A stretch of DNA of 64,000 nt from Ancylobacter novellus DSM 506 (GTDB lineage Bacteria; Pseudomonadota; Alphaproteobacteria; Rhizobiales; Xanthobacteraceae), in assembly GCF_000092925.1 (NCBI RefSeq), contig NC_014217.1, positions 1,488,001 through 1,552,000 of the forward strand, given 5' to 3'. A program made the position numbers and the translations under genes. Position 1 is the stretch's first letter, and each line of letters starts with the position of its first letter. This document shows positions 49,884 to 58,417 of this stretch, one piece after another. A model generated the notes under the pieces. That model was not told the DNA's origin, searched no databases, and saw nothing but the letters and a program-made list of their open reading frames with translations.

Positions 49884-51278
49884 ATGCGCGAAGAGACCGA
49901 TCTCGCCGCCCTGCCGCGCGGCCCGGAACACGACGCGGACCCGACGGAGACGCCCGGTTTCGTCGAGGCGGCGCTGGGCGCGATCGAATCGCGCGACGTC
50001 GATGCGCTGCGGGCCCTCGTCGCCGACCTGCACGAGAGCGATCTTGCGCGCCTGCTGGAAGCCCTGCCGCCAGCGGATCGGCCGCAGCTCATCGAGCTGC
50101 TCGGCAGCGACTTCGACTTCACCGCGCTCACGGAGCTCGACGAGACCGTCCGTGTGCAAATCCTCGAGGAGCTGCCGACGCAGACCGTCGTGGAGGGCGT
50201 GCGCGAGCTCGAATCCGACGATGCGGTCTATATCCTCGAAGACCTCGACGACGCCGACAAGCAGGAGATCCTCGCCCATCTGCCGATCCCGGAGCGGGCG
50301 GCGCTGCAGCGCAGCCTCGACTATCCGGAGGAGAGCGCTGGCCGGCGCATGCAGACCGAGTTCATCGCTCTGCCGCCGTTCTGGACCGTCGGCCAGACGC
50401 TGGACTATGTCGGCGAAACCGAAGGCCTGCCGGAGACTTTCTTCGAGGTCTTCGTCGTCGATCCGACCTATCGGCTCACCGGCTCGGTGCCGCTCGACCG
50501 GCTACTGCGCACCAAGCGCGGGGTGAAGCTCGGCGAGGTGGTCACGCCCGACCGCCACGTCGTCAACGCCACCGACGACCAGGAAGACGTCGCGCGCGTC
50601 TTCGAGCGCTACAACCTCATCTCTTCGCCCGTGGTGGACGACGCCGGCCGCCTGGTCGGCGTACTGACCATCGACGACATTGTCGACGTCATCCAGGAGG
50701 AGGCTGATGAGGACCTGAAGGCGCTGGGCGGCGTCGCGGGCGACGAGGAGCTGTCCGACAGCTTCTGGTACATCGCCAGAAGCCGCTTCTCCTGGCTGCT
50801 GCTCAACCTTATCGCCGCCAACCTCGCTTCCTTCGTCATCTCGCTGTTCGAGGGCGAGCTGGAGCGCATGGTGGCGCTCGCCGTCCTCATGCCGATCGTC
50901 GCCAGCCAAGGGGGCAACGCTGGCACGCAGACGATGACCGTGGCCGTGCGCGCGCTGGCGACGCGCGAATTGCGCGCCAGCAATGCACGACGGGTGGTGG
51001 CCCGCGAGCTGCTGGTCGGCCTGTTCAACGGCGTGGTGTTCGCGGTGATCATGGCGGTCGTCGTCTTCGCCCGTTTCGGCATTGCCGATCTCGGCTTCGT
51101 CATCGCCCTTGCGATGATCATCAATCTGCTGGCGGCTGCGTTCGGGGGTATTATGATCCCGTTGACGCTGGATCGACTTAAGGTGGATCCAGCCGTATCG
51201 TCGGGGCCTTTCGTCACCACCGTGACCGACGTCGTGGGCTTCTTCGCCTTTCTCGGTATCGCTTCGCTGTGGTTTTGA
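49884..51278 (+). CDS. mgtE: Magnesium transporter MgtE
   Basis: The 464-residue protein has the MgtE layout: an acidic N-domain of helical repeats (LESDDAVYILEDLDDADKQEIL), a CBS pair (about 150-270, RYNLISSPVVDDAGRLVGV), a plug helix and five membrane helices. The pore motif PIVASQGGNAGTQ is present, as is the terminal GFFAFLGIASLW. Its Mg-sensing cytosolic domain gates import. The ATG at 49884 follows ggagcgagg. No known Mg riboswitch is visible in the 188-base gap upstream. Confidence 0.95.
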   Translation: MREETDLAALPRGPEHDADPTETPGFVEAALGAIESRDVDALRALVADLHESDLARLLEALPPADRPQLIELLGSDFDFTALTELDETVRVQILEELPTQTVVEGVRELESDDAVYILEDLDDADKQEILAHLPIPERAALQRSLDYPEESAGRRMQTEFIALPPFWTVGQTLDYVGETEGLPETFFEVFVVDPTYRLTGSVPLDRLLRTKRGVKLGEVVTPDRHVVNATDDQEDVARVFERYNLISSPVVDDAGRLVGVLTIDDIVDVIQEEADEDLKALGGVAGDEELSDSFWYIARSRFSWLLLNLIAANLASFVISLFEGELERMVALAVLMPIVASQGGNAGTQTMTVAVRALATRELRASNARRVVARELLVGLFNGVVFAVIMAVVVFARFGIADLGFVIALAMIINLLAAAFGGIMIPLTLDRLKVDPAVSSGPFVTTVTDVVGFFAFLGIASLWF

Positions 51279-51373
51279 ACTTCGTCGACAAAGTTTGTAT
51301 TCATTGAGTGCCCACCACGTCGAGCAGCATCAAAAACATAAATTGGATTGATCGTGGCGAGTCGGAGGAGCGG

Positions 51374-53680
51374 ATGAGGGCGCCAGAGGGCGGCCGTCCG
51401 GGGCTCCAGTCCCGGGGCGAGCCGGTGTCCGAGGCAATTCCGATTGCCGTGACGCCGCGACGGCGCTTACGAGCCGGCGACGGCATGATCCTCGCGGTGG
51501 CGCTCGTCATCGTGGCGGCGGTGGTGGTGATGGGGGCGTTCTCGCTGGTCGCCGCCGAGCGGATCGACGTGGCTTCGCGCGATCGCTGGAACCGGCTGGT
51601 GCTGGATTCGCTGCAACGCCGTGCGGCCTTCCTCGAACGCGACCTCTCCAGCTTTGCCCATTGGGACGAGTCGGTGCTGCGCACCGCCTATTTTCTCGAC
51701 GTGGAATGGGTCCACGAGAATTTCGGCCGCTGGCTTTACGAGACCCAGCGCCATGACCGCTCCTATATCGTGCTGGAGAGCGGCCCAGCCTATGCGTCCA
51801 TAGACGGCGTCTCCTTCCAGGTGCCGCAGGCGCCCTTCGACGAGGCGGCGATCACCCCGCTGGTGCGCGGCGTCGAGGCTGCCTATCGCGACCAGACGTC
51901 CGCAATGCAGGCAGCCGGCTCCTCCGCCGAGCCGCGTGGCCGTGAGAACCCGCCAGTGTTCCGTGCCGGCTACATGCGGGTCGAGGGACGCCCGGCGCTG
52001 GTCGGCGCCATCAGCATCACGCCGGACTACGGACGGGTCGTCTCGCCCTCGCGGGTGCCACCGGTCGCGGTAACGGTGCTGTTTCTCGACCGCAGCTTCC
52101 TCGGCGATCTGGTCGGTGAGCTGCACATGACCGAGCCGCTGATCTCGGACACGCCGCCACCGCCCGACCGGCAGGGCATACCCATTCCCTTCCACGACCC
52201 GCAGACGCCGCCGGCCTGGCTTAGCTGGGTGCCGGAGAATCCCGGCAGCGCGCTGCTTGCTGCACTGCTGCCGGCCCTGGTCGGCACCGCTGCCCTGCTG
52301 CTGATGGTCGCCGCCATCGTGCTCTGGTACGCGCGTCGGGCAGCGCAGGAATTGTCGGAGAGCGAGGCGCTCGCCTCGCGCCTTGCCTATACCGACCCGC
52401 TCTGCGGCCTCGCCAATCGCACCATGCTGATGCGCACCCTCGGCGAGAGACTGCAGCGCGTGGGCAGCGGCGAGCGGCTGGCGATCCTGTTCCTCGATCT
52501 CGACGGCTTCAAGGATATCAACGACACGCTCGGCCACCATGTCGGCGACCTGCTTCTGGCCGAGATCGGTAACCGCCTCAAGCGGCTGCCATTTTCCAGC
52601 TTGCTGGCCTCGCGCTTCGGCGGCGACGAATTCGTCATACTGGTCGCGGTGGCGAACGAGCGCGAGGACATCGAGGCGGCTGGCAGCGCCATATTGGACG
52701 CGGTGCGCCAGCCGGCGCCGATCGCGGGTCAGACGCTGACGGTGAGCGGCTCCATCGGCTGCACAGTCGCACCCGATCACGGCGTCGATGCCATCGAGCT
52801 GATCCGCCTCGCGGACATCGCGGTCTATCGGGCGAAGGCGGAGGGGCGCGGCAACGTCCAAATCTTCGCCCCGCGCATGGAGCGCGAGGTGATGCGGCGG
52901 CGCGACCTCGAACTGGAGCTCCAGCGTGCCCTCGCCGAAGGCGAGCTCGCCGTCTACTACCAGCCGCAATTCGCCATAGACGGCGAGGCGGTTATCGGCT
53001 TCGAGGCGCTGGTGCGCTGGGTGCATCCGACCCAGGGGCTCATCTCGCCAGGAGAGTTCATCCCCATCGCCGAGCAGACCGGGCTGATCACCGAGCTCGA
53101 CATGTGGGTGCTGCGCAATGCCTGCGCGCAGGCGCGTGGCTGGGGCTCGGTCAAGCTGGCGGTGAACCTGTCGCCGGTCGACTTCCGCACGCGCGACCTC
53201 GAAGCGCAGGTGAAGCGCATTCTGGAGGAGACCGGTTTCCCGCCCGAGCGGCTGGAGATCGAGATAACCGAGAACCTCTTGTTCGGCAACCAGCCGGAGG
53301 CCTTCGCCTCGCTCGCCGCGCTGCGCCGCATGGGCATCCGCATCGCGCTCGACGATTTCGGCAGCGGCTATTCCTCGCTCGGCTATATCCGCCGCTTCCG
53401 CGTCGACACCATCAAGATCGACCGCGGCTTCACCCAGAATATCGGCCAGAGCGACGATGCGGCGGCGATCATCGACTGCGTGGTGCGGCTGGCGCGGGCG
53501 CTGGCGATCACCGTCACCGCCGAGGGCGTGGAGACACGCGAGCAGCTGCGTTACCTGCAATTGGTCGGCTGCCACCATGTGCAGGGCTACCTTCTGGCCG
53601 GGCCTGTGCCCGTGTCCAGCATCGAGCGCTATCTGGAGCGCGCCACGCCCGCCGCCTCGGCCTCGCGCGCGGCTATCTAG
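51374..53680 (+). CDS. CHASE4-GGDEF-EAL cyclic-di-GMP signalling protein
   Basis: The 768-residue inner-membrane protein has TM1 (about 38-60), a periplasmic CHASE4-like sensor (about 65-250, HWDESVLRTAYFLD, ENFGRWLYE), TM2 (about 294-318), a GGDEF domain and an EAL domain. The diguanylate cyclase site is canonical (RFGGDEF, 416-420; LDLDGFKDIND). No RxxD inhibitory site stands five residues before it. The phosphodiesterase motifs EALVRW (544-549), NLSPVDFR, EITENLL, DDFGSGYSSL and TAEGVET are all kept. Either or both activities may be real. ATG 51374 has ggaggag. Confidence 0.94.
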   Translation: MRAPEGGRPGLQSRGEPVSEAIPIAVTPRRRLRAGDGMILAVALVIVAAVVVMGAFSLVAAERIDVASRDRWNRLVLDSLQRRAAFLERDLSSFAHWDESVLRTAYFLDVEWVHENFGRWLYETQRHDRSYIVLESGPAYASIDGVSFQVPQAPFDEAAITPLVRGVEAAYRDQTSAMQAAGSSAEPRGRENPPVFRAGYMRVEGRPALVGAISITPDYGRVVSPSRVPPVAVTVLFLDRSFLGDLVGELHMTEPLISDTPPPPDRQGIPIPFHDPQTPPAWLSWVPENPGSALLAALLPALVGTAALLLMVAAIVLWYARRAAQELSESEALASRLAYTDPLCGLANRTMLMRTLGERLQRVGSGERLAILFLDLDGFKDINDTLGHHVGDLLLAEIGNRLKRLPFSSLLASRFGGDEFVILVAVANEREDIEAAGSAILDAVRQPAPIAGQTLTVSGSIGCTVAPDHGVDAIELIRLADIAVYRAKAEGRGNVQIFAPRMEREVMRRRDLELELQRALAEGELAVYYQPQFAIDGEAVIGFEALVRWVHPTQGLISPGEFIPIAEQTGLITELDMWVLRNACAQARGWGSVKLAVNLSPVDFRTRDLEAQVKRILEETGFPPERLEIEITENLLFGNQPEAFASLAALRRMGIRIALDDFGSGYSSLGYIRRFRVDTIKIDRGFTQNIGQSDDAAAIIDCVVRLARALAITVTAEGVETREQLRYLQLVGCHHVQGYLLAGPVPVSSIERYLERATPAASASRAAI

Positions 53681-53689
53681 CGAGTCGGC

Positions 53690-54514
53690 ATGTTCTTCAC
53701 GCTCTCGAAACTCGCCTGGGCGGTCGCCGCACCTTCGACCTTCCTCACTTTGCTGGCGGTGGCCGGTCTTGTGCTGCTGCCGTGGTTCCGGCGGCTAGGC
53801 ACGGTGCTGACGGTTCTCGGCGGCGTCGGACTTCTCGTCGCCGGTCTCAGCCCGATCGGGCGGATGCTCATGGTTCCGCTGGAGAACCGCTTTCCCGCCT
53901 ATGTCGACGAAGGGTCGCCGGTCGACGGCGTGATCGTGCTCGGCGGGGCCGAACTCGCCGGCATCACGGCCGCGCGCGGCCAGTCCTCCTTCCAGGAGGC
54001 CGGCGAGCGCATGCTGGCGATGGGCGAGCTGGCGCGGCGCTACCCCGGCGCGCGCATCGTCTTCGCCGGCGGCAGCAGCAACCTGGTCGAGGCCTCGCCG
54101 ATGCAGGAGGCCGACGTCGTTCGCCTGGCGCTGCCGCAGATCGGCGTCGATCCGGCACGGGTGGAGTTCGAGCGCTATTCCCGCAACACGGCAGAGAACG
54201 CCCGGCTCGCCCGCGAGCTCGTCAAACCGCAGCCGGATCAGCGCTGGCTGCTCGTCACCTCAGCCTTTCACATGCCGCGCGCCATCGGCTGCTTCCGCGC
54301 GGCGGGGTTTCCGGTCATCCCTTATCCGGTCGACTACCGTACCATCGGCCGGCCGGAGCTTTTCCGTCTCTTCGGCACGGTGGCGGACGGTCTGAGTTTC
54401 GTCGATCTCGCCACCCGCGAATGGATGGGGCTCGTCGCCTATTATCTTGCAGGGCGTACCGACGCGCTCTTCCCGGCGCCGGATCAGCCGCCCGGCGGCA
54501 GTCCGAGCCGGTAG
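53690..54514 (+). CDS. YdcF/ElyC/SanA-family (DUF218) membrane protein
   Basis: The 274-residue protein begins with two membrane helices (about 15-58). A DUF218 domain follows: GVIVLGGAELAG, ARIVFAGGSSNLVE, ERYSRNTAENARLARELV and LLVTSAFHMPRAIGCF, with the conserved acidic and His residues. ElyC in E. coli affects envelope biogenesis and undecaprenyl-lipid use; whether this gene does so is unproven. Its last 31 bases overlap the DUF3253 gene on the other strand. Confidence 0.9.
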   Translation: MFFTLSKLAWAVAAPSTFLTLLAVAGLVLLPWFRRLGTVLTVLGGVGLLVAGLSPIGRMLMVPLENRFPAYVDEGSPVDGVIVLGGAELAGITAARGQSSFQEAGERMLAMGELARRYPGARIVFAGGSSNLVEASPMQEADVVRLALPQIGVDPARVEFERYSRNTAENARLARELVKPQPDQRWLLVTSAFHMPRAIGCFRAAGFPVIPYPVDYRTIGRPELFRLFGTVADGLSFVDLATREWMGLVAYYLAGRTDALFPAPDQPPGGSPSR

Positions 54515-54762
54515 ACGCCGCGAAAGTCAGCCGGGTCGACCGGCTTGCCCTTTCGGTAGATGACGAGCCGCCCGGACTGGGCCAGCCGCACGGCGGCGCG
54601 ACGGACCAGCGGCAGCAGGTTCTGCCAGTCGGCATTGCTCGCCAGCGCCCGGGCGGCTTCTTCCGGCGCGATCGTCTTCGGTGCGTCGGGGCGGCCGGCG
54701 AGGGCGAGGATGGCTGCCTCAGCGGCCTCTTCGGAAGGGTAAACGGGTTTGTCATTCATCAT
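54484..54762 (-). CDS. DUF3253 domain protein
   Basis: The 92-residue cytosolic protein fits DUF3253, a small winged-helix-like family without known function: LPLVRRAAVRLAQSGRLVIYRKG, then PVDPADFRGVYRLGLPPGG. It is coupled to the DUF599 gene upstream, whose last codons it overlaps, and its own 3' end runs antisense into the YdcF-like gene. The start is one of two adjacent ATGs at 54762 and 54759. Confidence 0.82.
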   Translation of the reverse strand: MMNDKPVYPSEEAAEAAILALAGRPDAPKTIAPEEAARALASNADWQNLLPLVRRAAVRLAQSGRLVIYRKGKPVDPADFRGVYRLGLPPGG

Positions 54763-55432
54763 CAAGCAGCCATCGCGAGTCCGAACCGACCTGGCGGTTG
54801 GTCATGACGAAGAAGATCGCCAACGTCGCCGCCATCAGCGCCCAGCCGTTGATGTACCAGCCGAGATAGGCGATGGCGAAGAAGAAGGCGCGCTGGCCAC
54901 GGTTGAAATGCCGGCCGGCGAGGGTGGCCATGCGCGCCAGCTTGACGGCATGCGCCTGCGCCCGCGGCGTCGTCGCCTCGTCAGGCGGTGGCGTCGAGCC
55001 GAGCAGTATGGTGGTGTAGTTGAACAGCCGGTAGGCCCAGGCGAACTTGAAGAAGGCGTTGGCGAAGATCAGCGTCAGGCCGAGCGTCTTCAATTCCCAG
55101 CTCGACCGGTTGGGCTCGACAAAGGGCAGGTCGAGGAAGATCGCCATCACCGCGTCGGTCGATTGCAGGATGGCGAGCGAAGCGCCGATGGCGAGCAGGG
55201 AGGTGGAGGCGAAGAAGGCCGTGCCGTTCTGCAGTGCAGCGACGATCTGGGCATCCACGATGCGGTTCTCGCGCGCCAGCATGCGCTGCATCCACTCGTG
55301 GCGGTACTTGTCCATGCGTCGGTTGAGAGTGCGTCCCTCCGCCCAGCCGCCTTCCATCAACAGATGATAGGCGACCCAGGCGGCGACGAAGGCGGCGAAG
55401 GCCGTGGCATCGACATAAGTGAAGCCGAGCAT
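54752..55432 (-). CDS. DUF599 integral membrane protein
   Basis: The 226-residue protein has four likely membrane helices. Its pattern fits DUF599: MEGGWAEGRTLNRRMDKYRHEWM, ENRIVDAQIVAALQNGTAFFAS, FKFAWAYRLFNYTTILLG and a C-terminal AFFFAIAYLGWYINGW. The function is unknown. ATG 55432 is preferred, but a TTG four codons upstream has gaggg at a workable distance. It overlaps the DUF3253 gene by 11 bases. Confidence 0.87.
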   Translation of the reverse strand: MLGFTYVDATAFAAFVAAWVAYHLLMEGGWAEGRTLNRRMDKYRHEWMQRMLARENRIVDAQIVAALQNGTAFFASTSLLAIGASLAILQSTDAVMAIFLDLPFVEPNRSSWELKTLGLTLIFANAFFKFAWAYRLFNYTTILLGSTPPPDEATTPRAQAHAVKLARMATLAGRHFNRGQRAFFFAIAYLGWYINGWALMAATLAIFFVMTNRQVGSDSRWLLDDE

Positions 55433-55598
55433 GATCTTAGGCAAATTCCCTCATTTTTTGCTTTGACGCACTAGGTGAACCGAAAGCTGCTGCCTTGGAA
55501 GCGGCTCGCGAGAGCCAGGAGCATGACTGCGCATTGCCGACGCTGCGTCATGCGTCTGGATCGGGGCTGATTTGCAGTGAATGATCACCATTTCGCGA

Positions 55599-55627
55599 TT
55601 GCGAAGTCGATAACGTTTTATTAAATA
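55599..55627 (+). promoter_or_regulatory. Candidate promoter for the 41-residue ORF
   Basis: TTGCGA, a 17-base spacer and TAAATA lie in an unusually AT-rich patch, about 73 bases before the small ORF. Confidence 0.35.
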
Positions 55628-55699
55628 TCAGTCAGACCGCTCGCATGGCGCGAATCATCGGCGCACGCGACGCGGCAGTGAGATGTTCCGAGGATTACC

Positions 55700-55825
55700 A
55701 TGAATTCGGTTCCCGAGCGCTCCTGTTGGGGAGTCGCGCGTTGGGCTGTTGCCGCCTTCCTGGCCGGCGTCGCCCTGGTCTATCTGTTCGGCGGTTTTCA
55801 GGCGGCTCAGATCGTCGCCAGTTGA
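55700..55825 (+). CDS. Small single-span membrane protein, 41 residues
   Basis: ATG 55700 follows gagg with 6-base spacing and opens 41 codons. The peptide has a polar head (NSVPERSCWGVARW) and one hydrophobic helix (VAAFLAGVALVYLFGGF), then a short tail AAQIVAS. I do not recognise a family. An upstream promoter-like pair, a good ribosome site and a terminator-like hairpin downstream support expression. It could be a signalling or stress microprotein, but this is a guess. Confidence 0.55.
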   Translation: MNSVPERSCWGVARWAVAAFLAGVALVYLFGGFQAAQIVAS

Positions 55826-55875
55826 CGGCAGCTGCGCCTGGCGGTGGTCGGAAAGACCGCCCCGCACATTCCATG

Positions 55876-55910
55876 ACGGCTCGGCCCGCAAGGCCGGGCC
55901 GTTTCCATTT
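55876..55910 (+). terminator. Terminator-like hairpin after the 41-residue ORF
   Basis: ACGGCTCGGCC / GGCCGGGCCGT (one T-G pair) with a CGCAA loop is followed by TTCCATTTT, 50 bases beyond the ORF stop. Confidence 0.5.
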
Positions 55911-56029
55911 TCGGCCTCGGGATCGGCCCGATTGCGATCACCCGGATTAATGGTCGCCATCACGCGCATGCGTTTGCGCGCCGGCCGCTTCTGGCGGAAT
56001 CTTGGCGTCCATCCACGGGGAGACGCACG

Positions 56030-56704
56030 ATGGCGCTGAAGCTCATCATCGGCAACAAGAACTACTCGTCATGGTCGCTGCGTCCATGGCTCGCGATGAC
56101 CGCGCTCGGCATCCCCTTCGAGGAGATCCTGGTGCCGCTCGACGCGCCGGACTTCAAGGACCGTGTCCGCGCGCATTCGCCCGCCGGCAAGGTGCCGGTG
56201 CTGATCGACGGCGAGGCGGTGGTGTGGGAATCGATCGCTATATTGGAGCATCTGGCCGAGCGGTTCCCTGAAAAGAACGTCTGGCCGAGCGAGCCGGTGG
56301 CCCGCGCCCATGCCCGTTCGCTGGCGACCGAGATGCATGGTGGCTTCGGTGCGCTGCGCAGCGTGGCACCCATGAACCTCTGGCGGCCGGTGGAGCCGCG
56401 CACCCTGCCGGAGGCGGCACTCAAGGACGTGCGCGTCCTTGTCCGGCGCTGGGGCGAGGCGCGCCGGCGCTTCGGCGAGGGTGGCGACTTCCTGTTCGGT
56501 GCATTCTCCGGCGCCGACGCCATGTATGCCCCGGTGGCGACACGCATCCGCACCTATGCGATCGAGGTCGACGAGGTCGCGGCCGCCTATGTCGAGGCGA
56601 TCCACGCCCACCCCGCCTTCGTCGCCTGGAAGGAAGAGGGGCTGAAGGAAACCGGGGTATTGCCGGAGGACGAGGTCGACTGGCCGACGGTCAAGCGCGT
56701 ATAG
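56030..56704 (+). CDS. Glutathione S-transferase family protein
   Basis: The 224-residue cytosolic protein has the thioredoxin-like N-domain LIIGNKNYSSWSLRPWLAM with Ser/Tyr candidates for glutathione activation. The GSH-binding GKVPVLIDGEAVVWESIAI (cis-Pro, Glu-Ser) and a helical C-domain with FLFGAFSGADAMYAPV follow. It resembles an alphaproteobacterial GST class with no defined substrate. The DUF1489 gene starts 29 bases downstream. Confidence 0.92.
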   Translation: MALKLIIGNKNYSSWSLRPWLAMTALGIPFEEILVPLDAPDFKDRVRAHSPAGKVPVLIDGEAVVWESIAILEHLAERFPEKNVWPSEPVARAHARSLATEMHGGFGALRSVAPMNLWRPVEPRTLPEAALKDVRVLVRRWGEARRRFGEGGDFLFGAFSGADAMYAPVATRIRTYAIEVDEVAAAYVEAIHAHPAFVAWKEEGLKETGVLPEDEVDWPTVKRV

Positions 56705-56733
56705 AGGGCGGGAGAACTATCGCGAGCCTGCCC

Positions 56734-57168
56734 ATGCCTCTGCACCTCATCAAGCTCTGCGTCGGCGCCGAGTCCATCGAGGACCTGGAAGAGTGGATCG
56801 CGGAGAACCTTGCGGACAAGGCGGCGCGTGGCGAGCCGGTGGAGCAGTTCCACACCACCCGCATGGTGCCGACCCGTACCGAGGAACTGCTGGGCGGCGG
56901 CTCGCTCTACTGGGTCATCAAGGGCGAGGTGGCCTGCCGGCAGGTGCTGACCGGCATCCGCCCCTTCGTCGACGAGGACGGCATACGCCGCTGCCGGCTG
57001 ATGCTGGAGCCGGTGGTGTACCGGGTGATACCGCGCCCGAGCCGACCGTTCCAGGGCTGGCGCTACCTTCCCGCCAAGGATGCGCCGCCGGACCTCGACG
57101 CGGTCGGCGATGCGCCGCTGCTGCCCGAGACGCTCCGCCGCGAACTGCGCTCGCTCGGCCTGCTCTGA
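56734..57168 (+). CDS. DUF1489 family protein
   Basis: The 144-residue soluble protein has the DUF1489 pattern, restricted mainly to Alphaproteobacteria: LHLIKLCVGAESIEDL, HTTRMVPTRTEELLGGGSLYWVIKG, and RPFQGWRYL near the C-terminus. The Arg-rich conserved core suggests nucleic-acid binding, but no function is known. It is probably co-transcribed with the GST gene. Confidence 0.88.
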   Translation: MPLHLIKLCVGAESIEDLEEWIAENLADKAARGEPVEQFHTTRMVPTRTEELLGGGSLYWVIKGEVACRQVLTGIRPFVDEDGIRRCRLMLEPVVYRVIPRPSRPFQGWRYLPAKDAPPDLDAVGDAPLLPETLRRELRSLGLL

Positions 57169-57238
57169 GCTTTGAGGGAACCCGAGACGCCTCTTTCCGC
57201 GTTGTCCCTGCGTGAGACAGCGTGAAAGGGAGGCGCTC

Positions 57239-57409
57239 ATGGTGCAGGATTCGGATGATCACCGCGTCGTCGAGCACGGCGAGGTTGTGGTGAAGGCGAA
57301 TACCGAGGAGCGCCAGGCCGTCGAGGTGAAGCCGATGCGCTATGTGCTCGGCATCGGGCTGGCGCTGGTCATCATCGGCTTTGCGATCAGCTATATGAGC
57401 TTCACCTGA
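57239..57409 (+). CDS. Small membrane-anchored protein, 56 residues
   Basis: ATG 57239 lies 6 bases after gggaggc. The first 38 residues are polar and acidic, with several His/Glu (DSDDHRVVEHGEVVVKAN). The remainder is one hydrophobic helix (YVLGIGLALVIIGFAISYM) ending in SFT. The family is unknown to me. It is convergent with panC, nine bases away. Confidence 0.6.
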   Translation: MVQDSDDHRVVEHGEVVVKANTEERQAVEVKPMRYVLGIGLALVIIGFAISYMSFT

Positions 57410-57418
57410 TGCCGGATG

Positions 57419-58279
57419 TCAGTCCGGCACGGCGAGGTTGTCGATGAGACGGGTGGCGCCGATCCGCGCCGCGACCAGCAGCCGGATCGGCCCCTGTTCG
57501 CGCGAGGCAACTGGAGCCAGCGTCTCGGCGTGCCGCGCCTCGAGATAGTCCAGCTGGAAACCGGCCGCTGTCACCGTCCGCCGCGCTGCATCGACGGCGG
57601 AGAGCACGTTTCCGCCATAGGCGATGGCAGCTGCCGCGCCGCTCAGCGCGCGGTGCAGCTCCGGGGCGGCGGCGCGATCCTCCGGGCTCAGATAGACATT
57701 CCGCGAGGAGAGGGCGAGGCCGTCGCTCTCGCGCACGGTCGGTACGCCGACAATGCGCACCGGAATGTCGAGGTCGCGCGCCATGCGGGTGACGACCTGG
57801 AGCTGTTGGTAGTCCTTCTCGCCGAACATCGCGACATCCGGTGCCGCCTGGAGCAGCAGCTTGGCGACCACCGTGGCGACGCCGGCGAAATGGGTGGGGC
57901 GGAAATCCGTCTCCAGCCCGAGCGCCGGGCCGGTGAGCGAGATGGTGGTGGAAAAACCCTCCGGGTACATCTCCGCCGCGTCTGGCACGAAGGCGAGGTC
58001 GACGCCGGCCGCATCCGCCTTGTCGAGATCGGCTTCCAGCGTGCGCGGATAGCGGGAGAGGTCCTCGGTCGGGGCGAACTGCGTCGGGTTGACGAAGATC
58101 GAGACGACGATGCGCTCGGCGTGCGACCGCGCGGCTCTCATGAGCGCCACATGGCCGGCATGCAGAGCGCCCATGGTCGGCACCAGCGCCACGCGCTCGC
58201 CCGCCGCTCGCCATGCCTTCACCTGCTCGCGCAGCTCCGAAACGGTGTGGACGGTGCGAATGGTGCGGGCGGTGCTCAT
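57419..58279 (-). CDS. panC: Pantothenate synthetase
   Basis: The 286-residue enzyme joins pantoate and beta-alanine with ATP in coenzyme A synthesis. It shows PTMGALHAGH (His40, His43), IFVNPTQF, MFGEKDYQQL at about 151-160, and SSRNVYLSPE, all in the nucleotidyl-transferase fold. The ATG at 58279 begins MSTARTIRTVH. A longer frame exists but adds an unlike N-terminus. panB is not adjacent. Confidence 0.97.
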   Translation of the reverse strand: MSTARTIRTVHTVSELREQVKAWRAAGERVALVPTMGALHAGHVALMRAARSHAERIVVSIFVNPTQFAPTEDLSRYPRTLEADLDKADAAGVDLAFVPDAAEMYPEGFSTTISLTGPALGLETDFRPTHFAGVATVVAKLLLQAAPDVAMFGEKDYQQLQVVTRMARDLDIPVRIVGVPTVRESDGLALSSRNVYLSPEDRAAAPELHRALSGAAAAIAYGGNVLSAVDAARRTVTAAGFQLDYLEARHAETLAPVASREQGPIRLLVAARIGATRLIDNLAVPD

Positions 58280-58417
58280 GGTGGCAGGTCCGTTGCGTCG
58301 GGGCGCGGAAGCTAGCAGAGCGAGAAGGGGGGTCAACGGGTCAACCTTGCGGGAGGATGCTGTTCCCGCCGCGCCATCCCGCTACACTCGCGCCGAATCC
58401 GAGCTGCGTACCGTCCG

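Noticed and set aside
51467..53578. 703-codon frame antisense to the GGDEF-EAL gene
   Set aside because: No recognisable domain, whereas the forward strand has complete GGDEF and EAL motifs.
55521..55553. Inverted repeat GCATGAC / GTCATGC in the gap before the 41-residue ORF
   Set aside because: Seven-base arms 19 bases apart may occur by chance and have no clear link to a promoter.
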